Shown: positions 16,879-26,603, numbered from the stretch's first letter. The stretch: DNA of 64,000 bases from Winslowiella arboricola (GCF_025527015.1 NZ_JAODIM010000040.1:186001-250000), one strand, 5' to 3'. A program made the numbers and translations. The notes: a model not told the origin generated them from the sequence alone.

Positions 16879-18186
16879 TTAATCTGCCTGTTTAAATCTC
16901 AGTCGGTTTAACCCGGCGATCAGCAGTGGCATCAGCAGCAGACCAATACAGCTGGCCGCCAGCGTCAGCAGTGCAAAGAAGCCCGGCCAACCGTAGTGTT
17001 CTAATACCTGCGCCAGCGGCCAGCCGGCCAGCGCGGCCCCCAGATAGGCAAATAAGCCGAGGAAGCCGGTCACCGTCCCCGCCGCGTCTTTATGGCAATA
17101 TTCGGCGGCGGCCAGGCCAATCAGCATTTGCGGACCGAAGATAAAGAAGCCGAGGCTGAAAAAGCACATCGATAACAAGCCGTAATGGTGAACCGGCGCC
17201 AGCCAGAGTGCGGTCATACTAAGAAACAGCCCAAAGGCAAACAGCAAAATCATCGGCGCGCGCTGACCACGAAACAGCAGATCCGACCCCCAGCCCGCAA
17301 ACAACGCACCAATCAGGCCGCCCAGCTCGAACAACGACAGCGTGGCATTGGCGCCAAGCAGTGAAACCTGATGACTTTCCGCCAGCCAGATATTGCCCCA
17401 GTCATTCAGCGCAATACGGATCAGATACACCAGCACATAGGACGCCGCCAGCAGCCAGATTGTACGGTTGGCCAGAATCGCCTGGCGCAGAATAACGCGC
17501 ATCGCCATCGGCGGACTGTGCTGCTCCTGCCATAGCTCCAGCGGATCGCGGCGCCATTGCCCCACGGTTGGCAGCCCCTGCGCCGCAGGTTTGTCACACA
17601 GCTGCCAGCACAGCCAGATCCCCAGCAACATCCCCATCACGCCAGGCACCAGCAGCGCCGCCTGCCAGCCATAGCGGGAGGCGAGAAACCCCGATAACAG
17701 AGGTACCAGCGCACCGCCCATGGTGATCGAGGTATTCCAGCAGCCCCACCAGAAGCCACGCTCGTTGCGTGAATACCAGCTGGTCAACAGCCTCGCGCAA
17801 GGTGGCCAGCCCCAGCCCTGAAAAAAGCCATTTAGCGTCCAGACAATCAGCAGTGCGCTCCATGAGTGGCACAGGGTAAACACCACATTCAGCAGGCCGG
17901 TGATAAACAGGCCAGTGCCCATAAACCAGCGCGCCGAACTCTTATCGCTGATAATGCCGGAGAAGAATTTTGACGCGCCGTACACCAGATAAAACAGCGT
18001 GCCGAGCAAACCGATATCCGCTTTATCCAGCCCAAGTTCCAGCTGCATCACCGGCATCGCATAACTGACGCTTTTGCGCGTCAGATAAAAGGCGGCGTAG
18101 CCCACTACCATTGAGAACAGCAGCCGGGGACGCCAGTAGCGATAACCGGCATCTATCTGTTCGTCAGTCAGGACCGTTGCGGACAT
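16879..18186 (-). CDS. uhpC: UhpC-like hexose-phosphate sensor/transporter (MFS, OPA family)
   Basis: A 435-residue, twelve-segment protein of the organophosphate:phosphate antiporter family, close in length to UhpC. The segment YRYWRPRLLFSMVVGYAAFY LTRKSVS near the N-terminus and LNGFFQGWGWPPCARLLTSW carry the conserved arginines and tryptophan-rich motif of UhpT/UhpC/GlpT. In E. coli, UhpC senses external glucose-6-phosphate and signals through UhpB. Here it lies between the kinase gene and afuA, 44 bp before the latter, so it may serve as a receptor, a transporter or both. AGGAGG precedes the ATG. Confidence 0.85.
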   Translation of the reverse strand: MSATVLTDEQIDAGYRYWRPRLLFSMVVGYAAFYLTRKSVSYAMPVMQLELGLDKADIGLLGTLFYLVYGASKFFSGIISDKSSARWFMGTGLFITGLLNVVFTLCHSWSALLIVWTLNGFFQGWGWPPCARLLTSWYSRNERGFWWGCWNTSITMGGALVPLLSGFLASRYGWQAALLVPGVMGMLLGIWLCWQLCDKPAAQGLPTVGQWRRDPLELWQEQHSPPMAMRVILRQAILANRTIWLLAASYVLVYLIRIALNDWGNIWLAESHQVSLLGANATLSLFELGGLIGALFAGWGSDLLFRGQRAPMILLFAFGLFLSMTALWLAPVHHYGLLSMCFFSLGFFIFGPQMLIGLAAAEYCHKDAAGTVTGFLGLFAYLGAALAGWPLAQVLEHYGWPGFFALLTLAASCIGLLLMPLLIAGLNRLRFKQAD

Positions 18187-18273
18187 GCACTCCTCCTGGG
18201 TTGCGGCGAGTATAAAAAACGGCGGATGATTTGGGATGAGATAAAGTTGGAGTGAGCTAAGACTTATTCCTGG

Positions 18274-19812
18274 TTAAGGGGATATTTGATCCAGTTTTGT
18301 GGGCAAGTTAACAATAATGCGAGTGCCCTGTTGCTGTGACATCTGCCAGTCGCCGCCAAGCGCACGTACCCGCTCTTCAATGCCACGCAAGCCAAATCCT
18401 CCCGTACCCTTGACGCTCATTCCGATGCCATCATCGCTGACGGTAAGGGTAATCAGGCGCTGATGCTGTACCAGGCTGACCTTTACCTGTCGTGCCTGCG
18501 CATGCTTACTGATGTTATTCAGCAACTCCTGAACCACGCGATAGAGGGTAAAAATCAGGGTTTCATCCTGCGGCAGGGAAGTCAGCTGATAATCGAGCTG
18601 AAAATCAATGCCCTGTTCAGCAAATGAGAACTCTCCCGCCAGCTGGTGCAGAGCCTTGTCCAGTGCCATCTCTTCCAGCACCGGTGGGCGTAGCTGCCGC
18701 AGCAGCTGACGTGTGGTGTGGTGAATACGTTTTGACAGATCGCCGATCTGTCCGGCAGCCTGCTGCACCGCCGCAGAATCGGCGGTGCGATTCACCAGCA
18801 TCGCCTGAATCTGGATGGCGGTGATGTTCTGGCCGATTTCATCATGCAACTCACGCGCAATCGCTTTGCGCACCGCTTCTTCGGTATCGACCAGTTGCGT
18901 CATCAGCTGGCGACGCGCCTGCAACTCTTTTTCCAGTTGCAAACGGTAACGCTGCAAGTGCTGCGCCAGTTGCTGCTGACGGCTGACGGCAATGCCCAGC
19001 CCGGTGCCCAGCAGCGCCTGGGTGGAGAGAAACAGCTCCAGCTCGCGCAGATCGTGAAAAGCACCGCTCGCCTGACGTGTCAGGGTAATCAGTACACTGC
19101 CCAAAATGGCTGACAATACCCCGCCCTGCCAGCCAAATTTATAGGCCATAAATACATTGGGCAGAAATACCAGCATCAGCAGCAGGCGCTCCATTTCTGG
19201 GGCGATCGCTACCTGTATGCTGACGCCGATGGCAAAGAACACCGAGCACCAGATTAGCAGCGAAGTGCGAAGTGGCGGATCGGGCATGCGCTGCGCCAGC
19301 ATATCGCTAAGGTGTTGTTGGCGGAGGTACTCATAGATCAGGTAACTAAACGGTGTCAGCAGAATGCCACCGGTAAATGAAGCCAGCATGGTTTGTGTCA
19401 TGCCATCATTGAGCCATGGGCCAATCAGCACGCCCTGCAGCAGGGTATTAGCGCTGACTGCGGCCAGCAATACCGTCAGGCGCTGCCAGTAGAGGGTATG
19501 ACGATGCCAGACGCGCTGACTCAGCCAGGCGGGGAGTAAACTGATTAACGGTGACAGCAGCACCCAATCGCGCGCCAGTAAATGCTGCCACTGCAGGGCG
19601 CTGATCATTATCCCTTCCACCAGCAGCAGAGCCAGCCAGTAGCGACGCGGTAACAGGATCATCAACGCCAGATGCAGCCCTTGCGGCAGCAGCAATACCG
19701 CCTGCTGTCCATTCTGGCTGAGGTAAAAACTGATCGTCCATAGCGCCAGCCAGCTAAGGGCAAAAAACAACGCCAGAAACAGTGAAAGAACCAGATGGCG
19801 GCGCTGTGGCAT
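18274..19812 (-). CDS. uhpB: UhpB-like sensor histidine kinase (MASE1 type)
   Basis: A 512-residue kinase. Residues 1-275 hold about eight membrane segments (MASE1-like), followed by a short coiled coil (280-310). The HisKA_3 dimerisation domain has the phospho-accepting H323 in IARELHDEIGQNITAIQ. The ATPase domain carries QELLNNISKHAQA, SDDGIGM and GGFGLRGIEERV. This is the architecture of E. coli UhpB (about 500 residues, H313). Its ATG overlaps the stop of the response-regulator gene (TGATG), so translation is coupled. It likely relays hexose-phosphate sensing from the neighbouring UhpC-like protein. Confidence 0.87.
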   Translation of the reverse strand: MPQRRHLVLSLFLALFFALSWLALWTISFYLSQNGQQAVLLLPQGLHLALMILLPRRYWLALLLVEGIMISALQWQHLLARDWVLLSPLISLLPAWLSQRVWHRHTLYWQRLTVLLAAVSANTLLQGVLIGPWLNDGMTQTMLASFTGGILLTPFSYLIYEYLRQQHLSDMLAQRMPDPPLRTSLLIWCSVFFAIGVSIQVAIAPEMERLLLMLVFLPNVFMAYKFGWQGGVLSAILGSVLITLTRQASGAFHDLRELELFLSTQALLGTGLGIAVSRQQQLAQHLQRYRLQLEKELQARRQLMTQLVDTEEAVRKAIARELHDEIGQNITAIQIQAMLVNRTADSAAVQQAAGQIGDLSKRIHHTTRQLLRQLRPPVLEEMALDKALHQLAGEFSFAEQGIDFQLDYQLTSLPQDETLIFTLYRVVQELLNNISKHAQARQVKVSLVQHQRLITLTVSDDGIGMSVKGTGGFGLRGIEERVRALGGDWQMSQQQGTRIIVNLPTKLDQISP

Positions 19813-20441
19813 CAGTGACGACTCAGCAACTGATGCTGGAGAGCAAAATGCACCAGTTCAACGGTGGTGGCGCACTGCAATTTACCCAATACGTTGGCGC
19901 GATGCACATGGACGGTTTTATGGCTCAGATCAAGCTGAACGGCAATCGCTTTTACACTAAGCCCATTTACCAGCAGGTCGAAAATTTCTTTCTCACGCGG
20001 CGTCAGTTCCGCCAGTTCGCCGGGGATCTGAGTGGTTTGCCGCAATGCACGCAATGCATCAGCACACAGATACAGACCGCCGACGCTGACGGTGCGCAAA
20101 GCCTGCACCAGCTCCTCCGGGCCACAGCGCTTGGTCAGATAACCGCTGGCGCCAGCGTCCACCGCGCCCTGCACAAATGCGCTGCTGTCGTAGATACTGA
20201 GAATAATGGCGCGGAAACCGGGTCGCTGCTGACGCAGCCGCTGTAGCAGACTCAGACCACTCTCTTCCGGCATCGAAATATCCAGCACCACCACATCAAT
20301 ATTGTCATGCAACAGATGCGGCCATGCCTGCTGTGCGCCAGAGAACTGTCCGACCACCTGAATATCACTCTCCAGCGACAGTAACTGAGCAAACCCCGAA
20401 CGCACTACTACATGGTCATCGACCAATGCCACGTTAATCAT
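19812..20441 (-). CDS. uhpA: UhpA-like response regulator (NarL/LuxR family)
   Basis: A 209-residue regulator. The receiver domain starts MINVALVDDHVVVRSGFAQL, has its phospho-acceptor at D54 (VVLDISMPEESG) and the conserved lysine in YLTKRC. The LuxR-type helix-turn-helix runs from LTPREKEIFDLLVNGLS to LSHKTVHVHRANVLGKL. The match to E. coli UhpA includes the aspartate position. I chose the internal ATG at 20441 because it aligns with the UhpA start; an ATG seven codons earlier is possible. It heads a run of regulator, kinase, sensor and ABC genes on one strand and probably activates the transport genes. Confidence 0.87.
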   Translation of the reverse strand: MINVALVDDHVVVRSGFAQLLSLESDIQVVGQFSGAQQAWPHLLHDNIDVVVLDISMPEESGLSLLQRLRQQRPGFRAIILSIYDSSAFVQGAVDAGASGYLTKRCGPEELVQALRTVSVGGLYLCADALRALRQTTQIPGELAELTPREKEIFDLLVNGLSVKAIAVQLDLSHKTVHVHRANVLGKLQCATTVELVHFALQHQLLSRH

Positions 20442-20539
20442 ATTTTGTAACACCGCTGTCATATTTTCTGCATGATGCGGGGGAATGAGCAGACTGGCAA
20501 ACCAATGGCGGGAAATTGCTGCGGGGTTAACAAAAATAG

Positions 20540-20965
20540 CTATGTACAGAGCCAGGGATTAACTAACGGGGCATGCATGCCGATAAAATCGTTGGTATTA
20601 CGAGTCACAACCGTCATGCCGTGCACGATTGCCGTGGCGGCAATCAGCGCATCCGCTTCCGAGCGTTTATCCGGCACATGCAGCCTGGCGCAACAGAGCG
20701 CCACCGCTTTATCGACAGCGAGAATCCGCTTGCTGAATTCGATTAACACCTGATCCTCAAACCAGCTGCGGAGCATGCGGCCCTGCGAACGGTCTTTTCG
20801 CTCTTTATTCAGGATGCCTTTCTCAATTTCCAGCACGGTAATAACTGAAATAAAACACTCGCTCAGATTAACCGACTCCGCCCAGTCAATCACCGCCGCA
20901 TCGGCTTTACCGGATTTCGCCTTGCGTAGCTCCGAGATAATATTGGTATCCAGTAAATACAGCAT
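20540..20965 (-). CDS. PIN-domain toxin (VapC/FitB type)
   Basis: A 141-residue PIN-domain RNase. The acidic metal-binding residues are in place: D6 in YLLDTNIISEL, E46 in ITVLEIEKGI, D105 in SEADALIAATA and D126 in TRNTNDF. The C-terminus is close to FitB-like and VapC toxins of proteobacteria, which cleave RNA when freed from their antitoxin. Its ATG overlaps the antitoxin stop codon (TGATG). It stands between the uhp-like genes and lysS on the same strand as both. Confidence 0.9.
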   Translation of the reverse strand: MLYLLDTNIISELRKAKSGKADAAVIDWAESVNLSECFISVITVLEIEKGILNKERKDRSQGRMLRSWFEDQVLIEFSKRILAVDKAVALCCARLHVPDKRSEADALIAATAIVHGMTVVTRNTNDFIGMHAPLVNPWLCT

Positions 20966-21216
20966 CAGAGATCCACATCCCGATCAGAGATGACGGCACG
21001 CACGGTATCGAATTCGATATCCTGCCCCTCAGGCATCGACAACGCATCAGTCAGAGTACGGCGGTGGCCTGACAACCGGATAAACTCGTCATAGGTAATC
21101 AACACATGCGCCGGTTTACCGCGCACGGTGATATATACCGGGCCAGTTTCTGCCGCTTTCTTTGCGCTGGAAACATCCTGATTAAAATGACGGCTGGTAT
21201 AGGTTGTGGTGGTCAT
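20965..21216 (-). CDS. Phd/YefM-family antitoxin
   Basis: An 83-residue protein. The start MTTTTYTSRHFNQDVSSAKK and the motif GPVYITVRGKPAHVLITYDE are typical of Phd/YefM DNA-binding antitoxins, with an acidic C-terminal tail (DIEFDTVRAVISDRDVDL) that would wrap the PIN toxin. I chose the ATG at 21216. The gene precedes the toxin, the usual order for dosage control. The upstream 40 bp are AT-rich with a TAATTAATTTA core and could hold the operator for autoregulation. Confidence 0.88.
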   Translation of the reverse strand: MTTTTYTSRHFNQDVSSAKKAAETGPVYITVRGKPAHVLITYDEFIRLSGHRRTLTDALSMPEGQDIEFDTVRAVISDRDVDL

Positions 21217-21301
21217 TTTGCCCCCCAAGTAGAGATGTTGCTACATAATTAATTTACTACAAGCGGGCGAAAACAGACAACAGAAAGAACAAAAAAACGG
21301 C

Positions 21302-21331
21302 AAAAAAAACGGCCAGCATCTGCTGACCGTT
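21302..21331 (-). terminator. Terminator of the prfB-lysS operon
   Basis: Eleven-base arms (21308-21318 and 21321-21331, one G-U pair) form a stem ending, on the minus strand, in a run of eight Ts. It lies 21 bp past the lysS stop codon. Confidence 0.85.
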
Positions 21332-21351
21332 ATTAGCGTACGAACGCCCGC

Positions 21352-22875
21352 TTACTTATTGGTTGGACGCAGTGCCGGGAACAGGATGACGTCGCGAATG
21401 GTGTGGCTGTTAGTAAACAGCATCACCATACGGTCGATACCAATGCCCAGACCGGCCGTCGGCGGCAGGCCATGTTCCAGCGCGGTGACGTAGTCTTCGT
21501 CGTAGAACATTGCTTCATCATCACCGGCATCTTTGGCATTCACCTGCTGAGCGAAACGCTCGGCCTGGTCTTCTGCATCATTCAGCTCGGAGAAGCCGTT
21601 ACCGATTTCACGGCCGCCGATAAAGAACTCAAAGCGGTCGGTGATTTCCGGGTTGTCATCATTACGACGCGCCAGCGGCGAAACTTCAGCCGGGTATTCG
21701 GTAATAAAGGTCGGCTGAATCAGATGGCTTTCAGCGGTCTCTTCAAAGATCTCCGTTACGATGCGGCCCAGACCCCAGCTCTTCTCAATTTTGATGCCGA
21801 GAGAGGTAGCGATCGCCGAGGCTTTTGCCAGATCGTCGAGATCCGCCAGATTGGTTTCCGGACGATATTTCAGAATCGCTTCTTTCATCGTCAGTTTTTC
21901 AAACGGTTTACCGAAATCAAATTCCTGCTCACCGTATGGCACCACGGTGCTGCCCAGTACATCCTGCGCCAGGGTGCGGAACAGGCTTTCGGTCAGTTCA
22001 ATCAGATCGCGGTAATCCGCGTACGCCATATAGAGTTCCATCATGGTGAACTCAGGGTTGTGGCGCGGCGAAATGCCTTCGTTACGGAAGTTGCGGTTGA
22101 TCTCAAACACGCGGTCAAAGCCACCCACCACCAGACGCTTCAGATACAGCTCCGGGGCAATACGCAGATACATATCAATATCCAGCGCATTGTGATGGGT
22201 GATAAACGGACGCGCAGAGGCGCCGCCCGGGATCACCTGCATCATTGGCGTTTCAACTTCCATAAAGTCGCGGCCAACCATAAACTGACGAATGCCAGCC
22301 ATGATCTGTGAACGCACTTTAAAGGTGTTGCGTGATTCGTCATTGGCAATCAGATCAAGATAACGCTGGCGGTAACGGGTTTCCTGATCGGCCAGACCAT
22401 GGAATTTGTCCGGCAGCGGACGCAGCGCCTTGGTCAGCAAACGCAGTTCGCTACAGTGAATCGACAGTTCGCCGGTTTTGGTCTTGAACAGCTTACCGCG
22501 TGCGCCGAGGATATCGCCTAAGTCCCACTTCTTGAACTGCTCGTTGTAGTGACCTTCTGGCAGATCGTCACGCGACACATACAGCTGAATACGGCCACCC
22601 ACATCCTGCAGGGTAACAAATGATGCCTTACCCATAATGCGGCGAGTCATCATACGGCCAGCGACGCTGACCTCGATATTCAGATCGACCAGTTCTTCAC
22701 TCTCTTTACCGTCAAAGTCGGCATGCAACTGGTCGGAAGTACGGTCACGGCGGAAGTCGTTTGGAAACGCCACGCCATTGTCACGCAGCGCGCTAAGCTT
22801 TTCGCGACGCGCTTTCAGTTCGTTATTAAGCTCAACTGCGGCATCAGCAGCACCCTGCGGTTGTTGTTCAGACAT
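21352..22875 (-). CDS. lysS: Lysyl-tRNA synthetase
   Basis: A 507-residue class IIb synthetase that charges tRNA-Lys. An OB-fold anticodon-binding domain covers about residues 60-170 ([20 protein letters not shown]). Motif 2 is [20 protein letters not shown] and motif 3 is [15 protein letters not shown] near the C-terminus. It follows prfB by nine bases, as in E. coli, and the two are cotranscribed. AAGGAAC precedes the ATG. Confidence 0.97.
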   Translation of the reverse strand: MSEQQPQGAADAAVELNNELKARREKLSALRDNGVAFPNDFRRDRTSDQLHADFDGKESEELVDLNIEVSVAGRMMTRRIMGKASFVTLQDVGGRIQLYVSRDDLPEGHYNEQFKKWDLGDILGARGKLFKTKTGELSIHCSELRLLTKALRPLPDKFHGLADQETRYRQRYLDLIANDESRNTFKVRSQIMAGIRQFMVGRDFMEVETPMMQVIPGGASARPFITHHNALDIDMYLRIAPELYLKRLVVGGFDRVFEINRNFRNEGISPRHNPEFTMMELYMAYADYRDLIELTESLFRTLAQDVLGSTVVPYGEQEFDFGKPFEKLTMKEAILKYRPETNLADLDDLAKASAIATSLGIKIEKSWGLGRIVTEIFEETAESHLIQPTFITEYPAEVSPLARRNDDNPEITDRFEFFIGGREIGNGFSELNDAEDQAERFAQQVNAKDAGDDEAMFYDEDYVTALEHGLPPTAGLGIGIDRMVMLFTNSHTIRDVILFPALRPTNK

Positions 22876-22884
22876 GTCGGTTCC

Positions 22885-23983
22885 TTATAACCCTGCTTTC
22901 AAACTTGCTTCAATAAATCGATCCAGATCGCCATCCAGTACCGCCTGGGTGTTACGTGTTTCCACCCCGGTACGCAGATCTTTGATGCGTGAATCATCAA
23001 GGACGTAAGAACGAATCTGACTGCCCCAGCCGATATCTGACTTGGTCTCTTCCAGCGCCGCTTTTTCAGCATTTTTCTTCTGCATTTCCAGCTCGTACAG
23101 CTTCGCCTTCATCTGCTTCATCGCCTGGTCTTTGTTCTTATGCTGAGAACGGTCATTCTGACACTGCGTCACGGTATTGGTCGGGATATGGGTAATACGC
23201 ACCGCGGATTCAGTACGGTTAACGTGCTGACCACCCGCGCCGGATGCGCGATAGACGTCGATACGCAGATCTGCCGGATTGATTTCGATATCAATATCAT
23301 CATCCACTTCAGGATAGATAAAGGCAGAGCTGAATGAGGTATGGCGACGGCCACCGGAGTCAAACGGGCTTTTACGCACCAGACGATGCACACCGGTTTC
23401 GGTGCGCAACCAGCCAAAGGCGTAGTCGCCGATAATGCGCAGCGTGGCGGATTTAATTCCGGCCACATCGCCATCAGACTCTTCAATAATTTCGGTTTTA
23501 AAGCCTTTGGCTTCCGCCCAGCGCAGATACATACGCACCAGCATGCTGGCCCAGTCTTGTGCTTCGGTACCGCCGGAACCAGCCTGAATGTCGATGTAAC
23601 AATCAGCGCTGTCGTATTCGCCAGAGAACATGCGGCGGAATTCCAGTTCGCCCAGCTTCTTCTCCAGCCCATCCAGCTCGCTGACGGCTTCGTTGAAGGT
23701 GTCTTCATCGTCGGCTTCAACTGCCAGTTCCAGCAGTCCAGCCACATCTTCCAGACCTTGTTTCATCTGGTCGAAGGTGTCGACGATCGCTTCTAACGTC
23801 GAGCGCTCTTTACCCAGCGCTTGCGCACGCTCTGGATCGTTCCAGACGTCAGGCTGTTCGAGTTCGGCGTTTACTTCTTCGAGGCGTTCTTTCTTAGCAT
23901 CGTAGTCAAAGATACCCCCGAAGAACGTCGCTGCGCTCCGTGAGATCCTGAATACGGTTTTTTACCGGATTAATTTCAAACAT
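22885..23983 (-). CDS. prfB: Peptide chain release factor 2 (programmed +1 frameshift)
   Basis: RF2 recognises UGA and UAA stop codons and releases the peptide. The gene is read in two frames: 23983 down to 23909 (25 codons, [20 protein letters not shown] then LRGYL), then 23907 down to 22885, giving 365 residues, the E. coli length. The tail holds the catalytic GGQ in [14 protein letters not shown]. The tripeptide anticodon region is present upstream. An in-frame TGA at codon 26 (23908-23906) is bypassed when RF2 is scarce. Not a pseudogene: the slippery site is intact and the second frame is fully open. lysS follows. Confidence 0.96.
23905..23920 (-). promoter_or_regulatory. prfB autoregulatory frameshift site
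   Basis: On the minus strand the sequence reads GGGGGTATCTTTGAC. GGGGG is an internal Shine-Dalgarno-like element, CTT the slippery codon, TGA the weak stop and C its unfavourable context. This is the classic RF2-dosage feedback signal, unchanged from E. coli. Confidence 0.95.
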
Positions 23984-24080
23984 GATTAAGAATCTTTAGT
24001 TAAGGATGTCTGTATATAACGGGGCAGTTTAACTGAATTACGGCGAGGTTTGTAGCATTCAACGCGTTGAATGCTCTGAA

Positions 24081-24102
24081 GGGGAGCCGGGAACGGCTCC
24101 CC
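24081..24102. repeat. GGGAGCCG palindromic repeat between prfB and recJ
   Basis: GGGGAGCCG (24081-24089) and CGGCTCCCC (24094-24102) form a 9-bp stem with a four-base loop. The same core occurs at 28.2, 40.35 and 46.1 kb. It lies between recJ and prfB and may attenuate read-through. Confidence 0.75.
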
Positions 24103-24126
24103 TGCGGTTTTTCAGAGAGTCCGAAT

Positions 24127-25857
24127 TTACAACGGCCACAGATGCTCAATAATCAGCTGCACATTCCTGTTGCCGCGAAACTCGTTTACATCGAGCTTAT
24201 AAGCCAGTTCAACCTGCTTAACGCTCGGATCCGGCCACAGTGCAGTATCGATATTAAACGCGATGCCATCCAGCAACGGGCCGCCGCCGAGCGGTTCCAG
24301 CATCACTTTTAAATGACGCTCCCCCACCAGCCGCTGTTGCAGCAACTTAAATTTGCCATCGAAAATCGGCTCCGGGAAAGCCTGTCCCCACGGGCCGGCT
24401 TCGCGCAGCAATTCAGCGGTCGCCAGCGTCAGCTCCTGCGCCGCCAGTTCGCCATCAGACCAGATCACGCCCTGCAACGAGTCAGCATCTAGCCATTCGC
24501 CGACCAGTTCGGCGAAACGCTGGCTAAACTCCTCAAAGCGCGCCTCTTCCAGCGACAGTCCGGCGGCCATCGCGTGACCGCCAAACTTCAGCACCAGCCC
24601 CGGATGCAGCGTATCGATGCGCTCTAACGCATCGCGCATATGCAAACCTGAAACCGATCGCCCGGAACCTTTTAGCGTGCCGTCACCGGCGGGGGCAAAG
24701 GCGATCACCGGACGATGAAAACGCTCTTTCAGCCGCGAAGCCAGAATGCCGACCACCCCCTGATGCCACTCGGGATGATACATGGCGATGCCGAGCGGCA
24801 GCGCTTCACTGCCGCGCTCCAGCTTGTCACACAGGCTTAGCGCTTCAGCCTGCATGCCCTGCTCAATCTCTTTGCGCGTCTGGTTCAGCGCATCCAGTTC
24901 ATGCGCCAGCATCCGCGCCTGTCCGACATCTTCCGTCAGCAGCAACGCTACGCCGACCGACATATCATCAAGACGTCCGGCGGCATTGAGTCGTGGGCCG
25001 AGCGCAAACCCAAGGTCGCTGGCCGCCAGCTGCCGGGCGTCACGGGCGGAAATCTCCAGCAACGCGCGGATGCCAGGACGGCATTTCCCGGCGCGAATAC
25101 GGCTCAACCCCTGCCACACCAGAATGCGGTTGTTGGCATCCAGCGGCACCACATCGGCCACGGTGCCCAGCGCCACCAGGTCCAGCAGTTCGGCAAGATT
25201 AGGTACTGCCTGTCCCTGCTCAAACCAGCCCTCATCGCGCAGATGCGCACGCAACGCCAGCATCAGATAGAAGGCAACGCCCACCCCCGCCAGCGAACGT
25301 GACGGAAATTCGCAGTCGGCAAGATTAGGATTAACGATCGCTTCCGCCGCTGGCAGGGTATCGCCTGGCAGATGGTGATCGGTAATCACCACCGGAATCC
25401 CTTTCTGATGGGCGCAAACCACGCCCGCCAGCGACGAAATACCATTATCAACGGTGACGATCAGTTCTGCGCCGCGCGCTGCCGCCTGTTCCACCACTTC
25501 CGGACTGAGACCATAACCATCTTCGAAACGGTTCGGCACCAGATATTCGATATTGCGGCCACCCATGCTGCGTAACGCCAGCACCGTCAGTGCGGTACTG
25601 GTGGCGCCATCGGCATCAAAATCGCCGACAATCATAATGCGTTTATGATGCGCCAGCGCCTGGTGCAGTATTTCAACCGCGCGCTGAATGCCGCTTAGCG
25701 ACTGAAAAGGCAGCAGATATTTTGCACCGCGCTCCAGTTCACTGGCCTGCAGGATACCGCGATGACTGTATAAACGGCGCAACAGCGGATGAAGCTCTGC
25801 CGGTAGCTGCGCTGTGTCCACCGCCTCACGGCGACGGAGTTGAGTTGGTTTATTCAC
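24127..25857 (-). CDS. recJ: Single-strand DNA exonuclease RecJ
   Basis: A 576-residue 5'-to-3' exonuclease used in recombination, mismatch and excision repair. The DHH-family motifs are clear: VGDFDADGATSTAL, VTVDNGISS and VITDHHLPGDTLP. The DHHA1 region includes FGGHAMAAGLSL. A C-terminal OB-like part follows. The start codon is GTG at 25857, as in E. coli recJ; the translated N-terminus (NKPTQLRRREAVDTAQLPAE) aligns with it. The dsbC stop codon is only six bases upstream, so dsbC and recJ are probably cotranscribed. Confidence 0.96.
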   Translation of the reverse strand: MNKPTQLRRREAVDTAQLPAELHPLLRRLYSHRGILQASELERGAKYLLPFQSLSGIQRAVEILHQALAHHKRIMIVGDFDADGATSTALTVLALRSMGGRNIEYLVPNRFEDGYGLSPEVVEQAAARGAELIVTVDNGISSLAGVVCAHQKGIPVVITDHHLPGDTLPAAEAIVNPNLADCEFPSRSLAGVGVAFYLMLALRAHLRDEGWFEQGQAVPNLAELLDLVALGTVADVVPLDANNRILVWQGLSRIRAGKCRPGIRALLEISARDARQLAASDLGFALGPRLNAAGRLDDMSVGVALLLTEDVGQARMLAHELDALNQTRKEIEQGMQAEALSLCDKLERGSEALPLGIAMYHPEWHQGVVGILASRLKERFHRPVIAFAPAGDGTLKGSGRSVSGLHMRDALERIDTLHPGLVLKFGGHAMAAGLSLEEARFEEFSQRFAELVGEWLDADSLQGVIWSDGELAAQELTLATAELLREAGPWGQAFPEPIFDGKFKLLQQRLVGERHLKVMLEPLGGGPLLDGIAFNIDTALWPDPSVKQVELAYKLDVNEFRGNRNVQLIIEHLWPL

Positions 25858-25863
25858 TGAAAC

Positions 25864-26568
25864 TTAACCACCACGCTTCTGACCATCAAGCATCTGCTTC
25901 ATCTCTTTCGGTCCCTGATAGCCTGGCACCATCATGCCGTTTTCCAGCAGAATGGCAGGCGTCCCCTGGATGCCATACAGCACGCCGAGTTTGTAGTGTT
26001 CATCAAGGTTGATTTTGCAGTCGATTGGCGACACTTCTTCGCCTTTCATCGCCGCATCAAAGGCTTTGTTGCGATCCGCCGCACACCAGATGGACTTCAT
26101 CTCTTTTTCCGTCGGGCTGTTCAGCCCCTGACGCGGGAAAGCCAGATAACGTACGGTAATGCCCAGCGCATTATAGTCCGCCATCTGTTCATGCAGCTTA
26201 CGGCAGTAACCACAGGTGATATCGGTAAATACGGTAATCACATGCTGCTCTTTCGCCGCCTTATACACGATCATCTCTTTGGCCAGCGCGTCGACTTTTT
26301 TCTCCAGCAGTTTATTGGTGACATTCACCGGCTGCGTGCCGCTGACGTCATACAGCGGCCCCTGGATAAAGTGTTTGCCGTCTTCAGAAACATAGAGCAC
26401 GCCACTTTCAGTCAACACGGTTTTGGTGCCCGCTAACGGCGAAGGTTGAATCTCAATTTGCTGTAAACCCAGCTTCTTCAGTGAAGCCTGAATTGCCGCA
26501 TCATCGGCCTGAGCCACGCCAGTGACTGACGCAAGCAGCAGTGATATCAGCATAAAACGCTTTTTCAT
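25864..26568 (-). CDS. dsbC: Periplasmic disulfide isomerase DsbC
   Basis: A 234-residue protein with a signal peptide (residues 1-21, cleavage after VAQA). The dimerisation domain precedes a thioredoxin-fold domain with active site C119-G-Y-C122 and the cis-proline loop GTPA (about P204). The structural cysteine pair C162/C184 is also kept. It reshuffles wrong disulfides in the periplasm and is kept reduced by DsbD. It lies between xerD and recJ, the E. coli order. AGGATC precedes the ATG. Confidence 0.96.
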   Translation of the reverse strand: MKKRFMLISLLLASVTGVAQADDAAIQASLKKLGLQQIEIQPSPLAGTKTVLTESGVLYVSEDGKHFIQGPLYDVSGTQPVNVTNKLLEKKVDALAKEMIVYKAAKEQHVITVFTDITCGYCRKLHEQMADYNALGITVRYLAFPRQGLNSPTEKEMKSIWCAADRNKAFDAAMKGEEVSPIDCKINLDEHYKLGVLYGIQGTPAILLENGMMVPGYQGPKEMKQMLDGQKRGG

Positions 26569-26603
26569 ATTGATCCTTAATCTTTAACTTTCGCACCGGC
26601 GCT

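Noticed and set aside
21403-22311. A 302-codon plus-strand open frame inside lysS.
   Set aside because: It is antisense to a fully conserved synthetase and has no recognisable domain.
23906-23908. In-frame TGA in prfB, suggesting a pseudogene.
   Set aside because: It is the programmed frameshift stop, with the full surrounding signal.
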